Shown piece after piece: positions 25,828 through 35,152 of a stretch of 64,000 bases of DNA; positions within the stretch are counted from its first letter, which is position 1; every line of letters starts with the position of its first letter. This stretch comes from DASXYU01 sp036502295 (GTDB lineage: Bacteria; Actinomycetota; Actinomycetes; Mycobacteriales; Jatrophihabitantaceae). The stretch spans positions 1-64,000 of the forward strand of contig DASXYU010000072.1 of assembly GCA_036502295.1 (NCBI GenBank). Direction: 5' to 3'. Under the pieces are notes generated by a model that searched no databases, was not told the origin of the DNA, and saw only the letters and a program-made list of their open reading frames with translations. The position numbers and the translations under genes were made by a program.

Positions 25828-28710
25828 TCAGACAACGAAGTTGACGAGGCGGCCGGGGACCGCGACCACCCGCTTGGTCTCGCGTCCCTCGAGCGCCGCG
25901 ACGACCTTCTCGTCGGCCCGTGCCGCCCGCTCCAGCGCGGCGACATCAGCGTCGGCGGGCACGGAGATCACCGCCCGTACCTTGCCGTTCACCTGCACGG
26001 GCACCTCGATGGTGTCGTCCGCCAGCAACGCGGGGTCGGGCACCGGAAAGTCCGCCCACGCGATCGACGTCTCGTGCCCGAGCCGTGCCCAGAGTTCCTC
26101 GGCGATGTGCGGGGCGAGCGGGGCGAGCATCAACACCAACGGCTCGGCGACAGCGCGCGGTGCTCCGCCGTTCGGGTATGCCTGCGTCACCGCGTTGTTC
26201 AGCTCGGTGAGCCGTGCCACCGACGTGTTGAAGCGCAGCGTCTCATAGCCCTCTCGCACCGCGGCGATCGTCTTGTGCAGCTGACGGTTCAGCTCCTCCG
26301 GCACGTCCTCCGAGCTGACGTGCGCCGCCCCGCTGTTCTCGTCCACCACCACCCGCCAGATGCGCTGCAGCAGGCGGTACGGGCCGACGATCGCCTTCGT
26401 CTCCCAAGGACGATCCGCCTCCAGCGGGCCGGCCGACATCTCGAAAAGGCGCAGCGTGTCCGCGCCGTAGTCGGCGAAGACGTCGTCAGGGGTCGTCACG
26501 TTCTTCAGCGACTTGCCCATCTTCCCGTACTCGCGGGTGACCTTCTCGCCGTTGTAGAAGTAGCCGTCGGGCGTCTGCTCCACCTCGGCGGCGGGCACGT
26601 GCACGCCGCGCGAGTCGGTGAAGGCGTAGGCCTGCACGTAACCCTGGTTCACCAGGCGGTGGAACGGCTCGGAGGAGGAGAGGTAGCCGAGGTCGAAGAG
26701 CACCTTGTGCCAGAACCGCGCGTAGAGCAGGTGCAGGACGGCGTGCTCGACGCCGCCGACGTAGAGTTCGACCCCGCCGAGAGGACGGTCGGCCGACGGT
26801 CCCATCCAGTAGTGCTCGACGAACGGGTCGACGAGTCGCTGCGCGTTGGTCGGATCGAGGTAGCGCAGCTCATACCAGCACGACCCGGCCCAGTTCGGCA
26901 TCGTGTTCGTCTCACGGTGGTACGTCCTCATGCCGTCGCCGAGGTCGAGTTCGACCTCCACCCAGTCGTGCAGGCGCCCCAGCGGCGGCCGCGGCGTCGA
27001 GGACGAATCCTCCGGTTCGAAGGTCTCCGGCGAGAAGTCGTCGGTCTCAGGCAGCAGCACGGGAAGCATCGAATCGGGCAGCGCCACCGGCAGGCCGGTC
27101 TCGTCGTAGACGATCGGGAACGGCTCGCCCCAGTAGCGCTGCCGGCTGAAGAGCCAGTCACGCAGGCGATAGGTCACCGCGCCGGTGCCCGCGCCGTGCG
27201 CCTCGAGCCAGCCGATGATCCGCTCCTTGGCCTGCGCCACAGCGAGGCCGTCGAGCGACAGCCCCTCGATGCTCGAGTTGATCGCGGGACCGTCGCCTGT
27301 GAACGCTCCCCCGTCCCAGCCCTCGGGCGGCTGCACGGTACGGATGATCGGCAGGCCGAACGCCTTCGCGAAATCCCAGTCGCGTTCGTCCTGCGCCGGG
27401 ACGGCCATGATCGCGCCGGTGCCGTAGCCCATGAGGACGTAGTCGGCGATGAACACCGGGATGCTCGTTCCGGTAACGGGATTCCTCGCGAACGAGCCGG
27501 TGAAGACGCCGGTCTTCTCCTTCTCCGTGTCGACCTGGCGGGCGCGATCGGAGACGTTGGCTGCCCTGGCGATGTAGGCGTCGACGCCCTCGGCCGGCGT
27601 CGCGGCGCCGCCGGTCCAGCGCTCATCCGTCCCCTGCGGCCATTCGGCCGAGGTGAGCGCACCGACGAGTGGATGCTCCGGCGCGATCACCATGTAGGTC
27701 GCGCCGAAGAGAGTGTCCGGACGCGTGGTGAAGACCGTCAGCGTCCCCGCGGCAGTCTCGAAGTTGACATGCGCGCCGGTGGAGCGCCCGATCCAGTTGC
27801 GCTGCATGGTGCGCACCTTCTCGGGCCAGTCGATCTTGTCCAGGTCGCGGACGAGGCGGTCGGCGTAGGAGGTGATGCGCAGCATCCACTGCGCCAACGG
27901 TTTACGGAACACCGGGAAGTTGCCGCGCTCGCTGCGTCCGTCGGCGGTCACCTCCTCGTTGGAGAGAACTGTGCCTAGCCCTGGCGCCCAGTTCACGGTC
28001 GACTCGGTGCGGTAGGCCAGGCGATGGTTGTCGGTGACCTGCCGCCTCTCGACCGCGTCGAGATCGGCCCAGTGCTTGCCGAAGGGGTTCGTCCCCGCAC
28101 TCGGCTCGCGCTCATCGGTGTCGAGTTCGCTGATCAGCTCGGCGATCGGACGCGCCTTGTCCAGCGCCGTGTCGTACCAGGAGTTGAAGATCTGCAGGAA
28201 GATCCACTGCGTCCAGCGGTAGTAGCCGGGGTCGGTGGTGGCCAGCCTGCGCCGCTCGTCGTGGCCGAGACCGAGGCGGCGCAGCTGGGTGATGAAGGTG
28301 TCGATGTTGGCGTAGGTCGTGGTTGCGGGGTGCGTGCCGGTCTGTACCGCGTATTGCTCGGCGGGCAGGCCGAAGGCGTCGAAACCCATGGTGTGCAGCA
28401 CGTTGTGACCGCTCATCCGCAGGTAACGGGCGTAGACGTCGGTGCCGATGTAACCCAGCGGGTGTCCCACGTGCAGACCGGCGCCGGAGGGGTAGGGGAA
28501 CATGTCCATCACGTACGCGTGAGGACGGATCGCGACGGCGTCGAAGCCGTCGGCAAGCGGGCCCTCGGGGTTCGGCGCGTTGAAGGTGCCCTCAGCCAGC
28601 CACCGTGCCTGCCATGCCTGCTCGATGTTCTCAGCGAGAGCAGCGTTGTACCGGTGCTGCGGCTGGCTGTCGGCTGTCACCGATGGGGAGTCGTTGGCTG
28701 GCTCAGTCAC
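25828..28710 (-). CDS. leuS: Leucine--tRNA ligase
   Basis: 960 residues. It has a class I HIGH motif (PYPSGAGLHVGH), a CP1 editing domain with TTRPDTLFGATYMV, and a KMSKS-loop variant YGKMGKSLKN. It charges tRNA-Leu. GTG 28710 is chosen; the frame is open to 28794 but that would cross the TAGGCT box lying 8 nt upstream of the GTG. No T-box leader is visible in the 213-nt upstream gap. Located between the phosphatase and degV. Confidence 0.97.
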   Translation of the reverse strand: MTEPANDSPSVTADSQPQHRYNAALAENIEQAWQARWLAEGTFNAPNPEGPLADGFDAVAIRPHAYVMDMFPYPSGAGLHVGHPLGYIGTDVYARYLRMSGHNVLHTMGFDAFGLPAEQYAVQTGTHPATTTYANIDTFITQLRRLGLGHDERRRLATTDPGYYRWTQWIFLQIFNSWYDTALDKARPIAELISELDTDEREPSAGTNPFGKHWADLDAVERRQVTDNHRLAYRTESTVNWAPGLGTVLSNEEVTADGRSERGNFPVFRKPLAQWMLRITSYADRLVRDLDKIDWPEKVRTMQRNWIGRSTGAHVNFETAAGTLTVFTTRPDTLFGATYMVIAPEHPLVGALTSAEWPQGTDERWTGGAATPAEGVDAYIARAANVSDRARQVDTEKEKTGVFTGSFARNPVTGTSIPVFIADYVLMGYGTGAIMAVPAQDERDWDFAKAFGLPIIRTVQPPEGWDGGAFTGDGPAINSSIEGLSLDGLAVAQAKERIIGWLEAHGAGTGAVTYRLRDWLFSRQRYWGEPFPIVYDETGLPVALPDSMLPVLLPETDDFSPETFEPEDSSSTPRPPLGRLHDWVEVELDLGDGMRTYHRETNTMPNWAGSCWYELRYLDPTNAQRLVDPFVEHYWMGPSADRPLGGVELYVGGVEHAVLHLLYARFWHKVLFDLGYLSSSEPFHRLVNQGYVQAYAFTDSRGVHVPAAEVEQTPDGYFYNGEKVTREYGKMGKSLKNVTTPDDVFADYGADTLRLFEMSAGPLEADRPWETKAIVGPYRLLQRIWRVVVDENSGAAHVSSEDVPEELNRQLHKTIAAVREGYETLRFNTSVARLTELNNAVTQAYPNGGAPRAVAEPLVLMLAPLAPHIAEELWARLGHETSIAWADFPVPDPALLADDTIEVPVQVNGKVRAVISVPADADVAALERAARADEKVVAALEGRETKRVVAVPGRLVNFVV

Positions 28711-28718
28711 GTCACAAG

Positions 28719-28724
28719 AGCCTA
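28719..28724 (-). promoter_or_regulatory. -10 box TAGGCT for leuS (leaderless)
   Basis: TAGGCT, 8 nt before GTG 28710. Confidence 0.4.
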
Positions 28725-28811
28725 CTGGGACGATTCCAGTGCTCGCCCCGCTCCCGTCGTCCGTCGCCGCCGGGAGCGGGGGCACTGAGCCCAAACTTTA
28801 GGCTCGCTTAA

Positions 28812-28842
28812 CAGTCCACACCAGACCTACAGGTGTGGACTG
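28812..28842 (-). terminator. Hairpin downstream of the phosphatase gene
   Basis: Perfect 11-bp stem CAGTCCACACC / GGTGTGGACTG with a 9-nt loop, followed on the minus strand by TTAAGCG. It probably terminates the nadD-rsfS-phosphatase transcript before leuS. Two smaller hairpins (28866-28881, 28906-28920) lie between it and the stop. Confidence 0.5.
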
Positions 28843-28923
28843 AGTCACGCGATTGAGCGAGGTGAAGAGCGCTTGCGCTCTCACGCCGAGCGATTGAGCG
28901 TTGACGGCCGCGCAGCGGCCGGA

Positions 28924-29649
28924 TCACGCCTCGGCGTCGCTCGCGTCGTCCGCTTCGTCCGGCTGGGCGGGCAGCGGCACAACCACGCCCGGCACACCGA
29001 CGTTGTGGGCGCGCAGCCGCCAGATCGCCTCGCCCGGTTCGCCCGACCATGTTGTTTTCGCCGCCCCAGGGGCGGACGGTGCCGCGTGGTACTCGACCAT
29101 CAGCTCGCTCCAGTGGCAGTTCGCCAGCGGACCGAGGCTGTGCACCGTCTGCGACAGCCCGAGGATCGCCGCCGCGAGCGCCATCGACGTCGCACCGTGG
29201 GTCACCAGTACGGCGGTCGGCACGTCGGGCAGCTCCTCGAATACCGCGATCGACCGTGCCGCAACTGCATCGCGCGACTCGCCGCCGCGTCCGAACTGGC
29301 TGACGTCCTTGCCGGCGATCCACGCGGCGAACTCCTCGGGGTACCGCTCGGCGACCTCGGGACGGGTCAGTCCCTCCCAGTGGCCGAGTGAGCGTTCCCG
29401 CAGCCGGGCGTCGAGGACGAGGTCAAGCCCGGTGATCGCCGCGACCGGGTCAGCGGTCTGCGCCGCACGCTGGGCATCGGAACTGATGAGGACGTCCGGC
29501 CGCAGGGCTGCGATGAGCGGGGCGACCTCGTAGGCCTGCCGCCGTCCGACCTCGTCCAACGGCGGGTCCGCCTGCCCCTGGAAGCGGCGCTCAGCGTTCC
29601 ATGACGTCCTGCCGTGCCGCAGCAGGATGATCCGGCGGCTGTCACTCAC
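28924..29649 (-). CDS. Histidine phosphatase family protein, GpgP-like
   Basis: 241 residues. RHGRTSWN starts the phosphoglycerate-mutase/histidine-phosphatase fold with the catalytic His. RERSLGHWEG provides the Glu loop and VTHGATSM the second His. It follows rsfS with an 8-nt overlap, as Rv2419c (glucosyl-3-phosphoglycerate phosphatase, GpgP) follows Rv2420c. I infer a GpgP-type role in methylglucose lipopolysaccharide synthesis by position; the fold alone does not fix the substrate. Confidence 0.85.
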   Translation of the reverse strand: MSDSRRIILLRHGRTSWNAERRFQGQADPPLDEVGRRQAYEVAPLIAALRPDVLISSDAQRAAQTADPVAAITGLDLVLDARLRERSLGHWEGLTRPEVAERYPEEFAAWIAGKDVSQFGRGGESRDAVAARSIAVFEELPDVPTAVLVTHGATSMALAAAILGLSQTVHSLGPLANCHWSELMVEYHAAPSAPGAAKTTWSGEPGEAIWRLRAHNVGVPGVVVPLPAQPDEADDASDAEA

Positions 29650-30049
29650 TGGCCGGCGGACCCTGAGTAGCGCTCGGGGAGTGCGTGTCGACGGGATCGG
29701 TGAACGGGATGAAGGGGCAGTCCTTCCAGAGCCGCTCCAACGCGTAGAAGACGCGCTCCTCCTGGTGCATCACGTGCACCACGATGTCGCCGTAGTCCAA
29801 CAGCACCCAGCGGTCGTCGCGGCGGCCCTCCCGGCGGATCGGCTTGGCGCCTGAGGCGCGCAGTTTCTCCTCCACGGCGTCGACGACGGCCTCGACCTGC
29901 CGCTCGTTGTTGCCGGAGGCGATGAGGAAGATGTCGGTGATCGCGAGTTGTTCGCTGACGTCGATGAGAACGATGTCAGTCGCGAGCTTGTCCGAGGCGG
30001 CATGTGCGGCGGCGAGGGCGAGATCGATGGATTCTTGTGTGGCAGGCAT
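29642..30049 (-). CDS. rsfS: Ribosome silencing factor RsfS
   Basis: 135 residues of the DUF143/Iojap family. LATDIVLIDVSEQLAITDIFLIASGNNERQVEAV and the DDRWVLLDYGDIVVHVM..ERVFYALERLW core are diagnostic. It binds L14 and blocks 30S-50S joining in starvation. The usual rsfS-nadD neighbourhood is interrupted here by an MFS gene. Confidence 0.96.
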   Translation of the reverse strand: MPATQESIDLALAAAHAASDKLATDIVLIDVSEQLAITDIFLIASGNNERQVEAVVDAVEEKLRASGAKPIRREGRRDDRWVLLDYGDIVVHVMHQEERVFYALERLWKDCPFIPFTDPVDTHSPSATQGPPASE

Positions 30050-30061
30050 CAGGCCCCCAGC

Positions 30062-32116
30062 CTAGCCGCCGACGCGGGCGAGGATGTCCCCGTCGTCCGA
30101 GCGCGCGAGTTTGGCGGCAAGCGTCGCGATCGCCTCAAGGTCAACTTCGCTCAACTGCACGCGGTTCTCGCGTTCGATTTCGGAGGCGATCCACTCGATG
30201 AACGCCCGCACGACAACGCGAAAGCCGTTACTTCCCGCAGCGGTGAGCACGAGGCCGCCGTTGCGTTCTTCGATGAGACCGTCGCGGATCGCGTCGGCGA
30301 TCGCCGGTTCGATCAGCTCGACCGGTACTCGTTTGCGCAGCGCGATGCGATCGCGATCCGCCACCGCATCCGGGCCGCCGCCGGCCCGATGACGGTCGAC
30401 CGCAACCTGCCGCACGACCCACAGCTGCACCGAGTCGAGTTCCGTCCCGGACCGCTCGACGATGCCCGGCAGGGCGGCCATGTACGTGGTGCGCAACAGC
30501 CGCACGATCTGTGCCTCGAGTTGCTCTGCCGAGGTCCGCTGATCGGGCATACCGAAGCCCTGCCCGACGTCACGCGCCCCGGTCTTCGCGATGCCCCGCA
30601 GCGGCACCTGCCTCAGGAAGAGCGCCACGAGCAGCGCGAGCACCGCGACCGGAATCGCGTACTGGAAGGTGTGCCGCAGCGCCTGCGCGTACGCGTGCAC
30701 GATCGCGGCGTGCGCGGCCGGGGCAAGGCTGTGCACGCCGTCGGGTGTTGTCGCCAGCTTCGGATCGGTGTGCGTTCCGGCGATCGCGGCCGCGAGCTTG
30801 GGGCCGAGCTGGTTGGCGTAGATCGTGCCGAAGATCGCCGCGCCGAACGAGCTGCCCATCGTCCTCAGGAAGGTCACGCCCGAGGTGGCGACGCCGAGGT
30901 CCTGATAGTCCGACGTGTTCTGCACGATGATCGTCAGTACCTGCATCGCCAAGCCGATGCCGACGCCGAGGACGAACATCGCCGCCGAGGTCGCCCACGT
31001 GCTCGAATGCTCGTCCAGCCGCGAGAGCAGCCACAGCCCCACGGCCATCACCGCACCGCCGGCGATCGGGAACGGTTTATAGACGCCGATGCGGCTCACC
31101 GTGTTGCCCGCGGCGATCGAGGCGATGAGCAGGCCGACCACCATCGGCAGGGTCCGGATGCCGGATATCGTCGCCGAGACGCCCTGGCAGTACTGCAGAT
31201 ACGTGGGCAGGAAGGTCATCGAGCCGAGCAGGGCGAAGCCGACGATGAAGCTCAGCACGGCACTCACGGAGAAGACGTTCGCCCGGAACAGGCGCAGTGG
31301 CAGGATCGGGTCGGTGGCGCGGCGCTCGGCGATGATGAAGGCGACGAAGCCGGCGACCGAGGCGATGAAGAGCCCGATGATGGTGCCCGAGCTCCAGGCG
31401 TACTGCGTGCCGCCCCAACTGGTCGCGAGGATGAGCGCACCGGAGGCCACCGAGATGAACGCAATTCCGCTGTAGTCGATCCGGCGCTTGGTTACCACGC
31501 CGACCGACGGCAGCACCCGCAGCGCGGCGACCAGGAGCAGCACGGCGATGGGCACGTTGATGTAGAAGACCCAGCGCCAGGAGAGGTGATCGGTGAAGAG
31601 GCCGCCGGCGAGCGGACCGAGGACGGTGGTGACGCCGAAGACCGCGCCGATGGCGCCCTGGTACTTGCCCCGCTCACGCAGCGGAATGATGTCGGCGATC
31701 ATGGCCATCGCGGTGACGGTGAGGCCTCCGCCGCCTATGCCCTGCACGGCGCGCATCGCGATGAGCCAGGTCATGTTCTGCGCGAACCCGGCCAGCGCGG
31801 AGGCGAGGACGAAGACGACGATGGCGAGGATGAAGATGGTCTTGCGGCCGAACTGATCGCCGAACTTTCCGGCGAGGACGGTGGCGATGGTCGAGGTGAG
31901 CATGTACGCCGTGACGACCCACGTCATATGGGCCGCGCCGCCGAGGTCGCCGACGATCGTCGGTAGCGCGGTGGCCATGATCGTGGAGTCGAGCGAGGCG
32001 AGCAGCATCCCGCCGGCGATCACCGCGAAGGCGATGTTGCGCAGAGCATGGGGGAGCTCAGGCGCGGTGGCCGCCTCGTCCTGCAGATCCTCGTCGCTTA
32101 CCTCAACGGCCGACAC
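30062..32116 (-). CDS. MFS drug exporter (EmrB/QacA, DHA2 type) with C-terminal winged-helix-like extension
   Basis: 684 residues, GTG start with GAGGGAG upstream. It has 14 predicted TM helices, motif A-like GKFGDQFGRKTIF, and motif C (GPLAGGLFTDHLSWRWVFYIN). The family exports lipophilic drugs or metabolites using the proton gradient. After the last helix (about residue 520) follow some 150 soluble residues with VPVELIEPAIADAIRDGLIEE and RVVVRAFIEWIASEIE, which look like a MarR-type winged helix plus dimer helix. It is inserted between nadD and rsfS. Confidence 0.88.
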   Translation of the reverse strand: MSAVEVSDEDLQDEAATAPELPHALRNIAFAVIAGGMLLASLDSTIMATALPTIVGDLGGAAHMTWVVTAYMLTSTIATVLAGKFGDQFGRKTIFILAIVVFVLASALAGFAQNMTWLIAMRAVQGIGGGGLTVTAMAMIADIIPLRERGKYQGAIGAVFGVTTVLGPLAGGLFTDHLSWRWVFYINVPIAVLLLVAALRVLPSVGVVTKRRIDYSGIAFISVASGALILATSWGGTQYAWSSGTIIGLFIASVAGFVAFIIAERRATDPILPLRLFRANVFSVSAVLSFIVGFALLGSMTFLPTYLQYCQGVSATISGIRTLPMVVGLLIASIAAGNTVSRIGVYKPFPIAGGAVMAVGLWLLSRLDEHSSTWATSAAMFVLGVGIGLAMQVLTIIVQNTSDYQDLGVATSGVTFLRTMGSSFGAAIFGTIYANQLGPKLAAAIAGTHTDPKLATTPDGVHSLAPAAHAAIVHAYAQALRHTFQYAIPVAVLALLVALFLRQVPLRGIAKTGARDVGQGFGMPDQRTSAEQLEAQIVRLLRTTYMAALPGIVERSGTELDSVQLWVVRQVAVDRHRAGGGPDAVADRDRIALRKRVPVELIEPAIADAIRDGLIEERNGGLVLTAAGSNGFRVVVRAFIEWIASEIERENRVQLSEVDLEAIATLAAKLARSDDGDILARVGG

Positions 32117-32136
32117 TCGCGCTCCCTCGATCGGCG

Positions 32137-32730
32137 CTAATCAGCGCGGCTATAAAGATCGTGCTTGCTTATGTACTGCACAACCCCGTCCGGCACCAGG
32201 TACCAGACGGGTTCCCCGCGACGAACCCGGCTGCGGCAGTCGGTGGAGCTGATCGCCAGCGCGGGAACCTCTTGCAGCGTCACCGAGTCCACGGGCAGGT
32301 GGTCGTCGCTGAGTTCATACCCGGGACGGGTGACGCCGACGAAGCGCGCCATCCGCATCGCCTTGTCGGCGTCCTTCCACGACAGGATCTGGCCGAGGGC
32401 ATCCGCCCCGGTAATAAAAAACAGCTCCGCCCCGGGGTACTGCGCCGCGATGTCGTTGATGGTGTCAACCGTGTAGGTCGGCCCACCGCGGTCGATGTCG
32501 ACGCGGCTGACGGTGAAGCGTGGGTTGGAGGCTGTGGCGATCACCGCCATGAGATAGCGGTCCTCGGCCGTGCTCACCACGCGGTCGGTCTTCTGCCACG
32601 GCTGGCCGGTGGGCACGAAGATCACCTGGTCGAGGCCGAACCGTGCTGCCACCTCGCTGGCGGCGACGAGGTGTCCGTGGTGGATCGGGTCGAAGGTGCC
32701 ACCCATAATGCCGATTCGCTTGGCAGTCAT
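32137..32730 (-). CDS. nadD: Nicotinate-nucleotide adenylyltransferase
   Basis: 197 residues from ATG 32730 (AAGGTGAG 6 nt upstream; an upstream GTG at 32739 is also in frame). GGTFDPIHHGHL is the nucleotidyltransferase T/HxGH motif. The ISSTDCRSR segment corresponds to the usual ISST-x-IR. It converts nicotinate mononucleotide to NaAD in NAD synthesis. It lies 20 nt upstream of the MFS gene. Confidence 0.96.
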   Translation of the reverse strand: MTAKRIGIMGGTFDPIHHGHLVAASEVAARFGLDQVIFVPTGQPWQKTDRVVSTAEDRYLMAVIATASNPRFTVSRVDIDRGGPTYTVDTINDIAAQYPGAELFFITGADALGQILSWKDADKAMRMARFVGVTRPGYELSDDHLPVDSVTLQEVPALAISSTDCRSRVRRGEPVWYLVPDGVVQYISKHDLYSRAD

Positions 32731-32753
32731 CCAGCTCACCTTAGGGGGAAAGC

Positions 32754-32759
32754 TAGCCT
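32754..32759 (+). promoter_or_regulatory. -10 box TAGCCT for crtI (leaderless)
   Basis: TAGCCT, 9 nt before ATG 32769; no ribosome site is visible. Confidence 0.4.
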
Positions 32760-32768
32760 GAGCGCGTC

Positions 32769-34286
32769 ATGCGTATGCGTACCGTTACCGGCCCCACCGA
32801 CTCGGTCGTCATCGTCGGGGCGGGTCTCGGCGGGCTCTCCGCCGCTCTGCACCTCGCCGCTGCCGGGCGGCATGTCACCGTCGTGGAACGCGAGGCGGTT
32901 CCCGGCGGGCGCTGCGGGCTGATCCAGGACCACGGGTACCGCTTCGACACCGGGCCGACCGTCCTCACCATGCCGGAGCTACTCGCCGAGCCGCTCAACG
33001 CCGTCGGCGAGGAGCTGGACGACTGGCTCACCCTCACCCGCCTCGACCCCGCCTACCGGGCACGCTTCGCCGACGGCAGCCAGCTCGACGTCCGCGCCGA
33101 CGTCGATGCGATGGCAGATGAGATCGCCGCGGTCTGCGGCGGCAAGGACGCCGACGGCTACCGCCGCTTCGTACGCTTTGCGCGCGAGCTCTATGAGCTC
33201 GAGCTGCCGCACTTCATCGACCGCAACCTCGACTCACCGCTGCAACTGATCGGGGCACCGGCGGCACGTCTGCTCGCGATGGGCGCCTTCGGCCGGCTGG
33301 CGAACAAGGTCGGCGACTTCGTGGCCGACGAGCGGCTGCGCCGCGTCCTGTCGTTCCAGTCGATGTATGCCGGGATGCCACCCGCGAAGGCGCTGGCGAT
33401 CTACTGCGTCATCACCTACATGGACGCGGTGCGCGGCGTCTACTTCCCGACCGGCGGAATGCACGCGGTGCCCCGCGCACTCGCCGGTGCCGCGGTCACA
33501 CACGGCGTGCGGTTCCGCTACAACACCACGGTCGCCCGCGTCGAGATCAGCTCGGGCCGCGCCACCGGCGTCCTCACCGCGGAGGGTGAGCGCATCCCGG
33601 CCGATGTGGTGCTTGTCAACGCCGACCTGCCGACCGCGTATCGCGAACTGCTGCCGCCGGGCTACACGCCACGACGCGTCCGGCGGCTGCGCTACTCCCC
33701 TTCGGCGGTCGTCCTGCACAGCGGCTCGGCGAGGACGTTCCCCCACACCCTGCATCACACGATCGACTTCGGTTCGGCGTGGGAGTCGACCTTCGACCGC
33801 ATCGTGACGCGCGGTGAGGTGATGGACGACCCGTCCTTCCTGCTCACGACACCGACGCTCACCGATGCCTCGCTCGCCCCCGCCGGACGCCATGCGCGCT
33901 ACGTCCTCTTCCCGGTGCCGAACCTGGATCACCGGCACCTGATCGACTGGCGCAGCGACCGCTCCCGCTACCGCGACCACATCGTCGAGACGTTGCAGGC
34001 CCGCGGCTACGCCGGCTTCGGCGAGGACGTCGAGGTGGAGCACCTCGTCACGCCGCTCGAGTGGCAGGCGCAAGGACTCGCGGCCGGGGCTCCGTTCGCG
34101 GCGGCGCACAGCTTCGGCCAGACAGGACCGTTCCGCTCCGCCACCCTCGATCGCCGCGTCCCGAACCTCGTCTTCGCCGGGTCCAACACCCAACCCGGGG
34201 TGGGCGTGCCCATGGTGCTGATCTCCGGAAAGCTGGCGGCAGCGAGAATTACAGGACCTGCGACAGCAGAGAAGATGAACCGGTGA
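32769..34286 (+). CDS. crtI: Phytoene desaturase
   Basis: 505 residues, CrtI family. The FAD-binding GAGLGGLSAALHLA motif is at residues 17-30. The C-terminal flavin/carotenoid motif is NTQPGVGVPMVL. It desaturates phytoene to lycopene or related polyenes at the membrane. It is the first gene of crtI-crtB, whose GTG start overlaps this stop. The lycopene cyclase pair lies convergently just beyond. No GGPP synthase (crtE/idsA) gene is in the window. Confidence 0.96.
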   Translation: MRMRTVTGPTDSVVIVGAGLGGLSAALHLAAAGRHVTVVEREAVPGGRCGLIQDHGYRFDTGPTVLTMPELLAEPLNAVGEELDDWLTLTRLDPAYRARFADGSQLDVRADVDAMADEIAAVCGGKDADGYRRFVRFARELYELELPHFIDRNLDSPLQLIGAPAARLLAMGAFGRLANKVGDFVADERLRRVLSFQSMYAGMPPAKALAIYCVITYMDAVRGVYFPTGGMHAVPRALAGAAVTHGVRFRYNTTVARVEISSGRATGVLTAEGERIPADVVLVNADLPTAYRELLPPGYTPRRVRRLRYSPSAVVLHSGSARTFPHTLHHTIDFGSAWESTFDRIVTRGEVMDDPSFLLTTPTLTDASLAPAGRHARYVLFPVPNLDHRHLIDWRSDRSRYRDHIVETLQARGYAGFGEDVEVEHLVTPLEWQAQGLAAGAPFAAAHSFGQTGPFRSATLDRRVPNLVFAGSNTQPGVGVPMVLISGKLAAARITGPATAEKMNR

Positions 34287-35152
34287 GCGTCGATCTGGCA
34301 GCCAGCTACGCGTACTGCCGCCGCCTCAATGCGGCCCACGGCAAGACCTTCTACCTCGCCACGCTGCTGCTGCCGAAGGCGAAGCGTCCTGCCGTGCACG
34401 CCCTCTACGCCTATGCCCGCCACGTCGATGACCTCGTCGACGTCCTCGGGGATCTCGACGAATCGAAGATCGACGACGAGCGCATCCGTCCGGCCCTGGA
34501 CGACGCGGTGAACCGCTTCGAGATCCCCGTGCACTATTTCGACGAGTTCCTCGCCTCGATGCGCATGGACACCCGCGTCACGGAGTACGCGACCTACGCC
34601 GAGCTCAAGGAGTACATGTGGGGCTCGGCAGCAGTGATCGGGCTGCAGATGCTCCCCGTCCTCGGTCGCGTCACGGAGTCGAGCCCGTGGCCCGAGCCGG
34701 AGGCGGTGGCGCTCGGCTACGCCTTCCAGCTCACCAACTTCATCCGCGATGTCGGAGAGGATCTGCGCCGCGGCCGCCTCTACCTGCCGGGCGAGGATCT
34801 CGCGCGCTTCGGCGTCTCTCGTGCGGACCTGGAGCGGGCCAGTTCCGCTCAACACAGCGTCACCGGTCCGATCCGCGAGCTGCTCACCTTCGAGATCGAG
34901 AGGACGCGTGAGCTGTATGCCCTGGCCCGCGGCGGCATCACGAAGGTGCACCGCACGTCGCGGGACTGCCTGCGCACCGCGATCACGCTCTACGGCGGCA
35001 TCCTCGACCAGGTCGAGCGCAACGACTACGACGTCCTGCGTAGGCGCGCGCAGGTCGGCCCGCTGCGCCGCGGCGTTGTGGGCACCGGCGGTCTTATCGG
35101 CGCTCTCTGGGCGAGAGCCACGAGTCCACCCGCACCCAGATCGACAGGGTGA
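34283..35152 (+). CDS. crtB: Phytoene synthase
   Basis: 289 residues from GTG 34283 (GTGA overlap with crtI). It has the two Asp-rich motifs of squalene/phytoene synthases, HVDDLVD and FIRDVGED, plus GRLYLPGEDL. It condenses two geranylgeranyl diphosphates to phytoene. Its last 59 nt overlap the convergent cyclase gene, so the two transcripts are complementary at their ends. Confidence 0.96.
   Translation: MSVDLAASYAYCRRLNAAHGKTFYLATLLLPKAKRPAVHALYAYARHVDDLVDVLGDLDESKIDDERIRPALDDAVNRFEIPVHYFDEFLASMRMDTRVTEYATYAELKEYMWGSAAVIGLQMLPVLGRVTESSPWPEPEAVALGYAFQLTNFIRDVGEDLRRGRLYLPGEDLARFGVSRADLERASSAQHSVTGPIRELLTFEIERTRELYALARGGITKVHRTSRDCLRTAITLYGGILDQVERNDYDVLRRRAQVGPLRRGVVGTGGLIGALWARATSPPAPRSTG

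Noticed and set aside
25432..27978. 848-codon plus-strand open frame
   Set aside because: It is antisense to leuS and degV, whose minus-strand readings carry all family motifs. It is an effect of GC-rich codon positions.
28711..28923. T-box leader for leuS
   Set aside because: No T-box sequence or antiterminator was seen, and the -10 box 8 nt before the GTG points to a leaderless mRNA.
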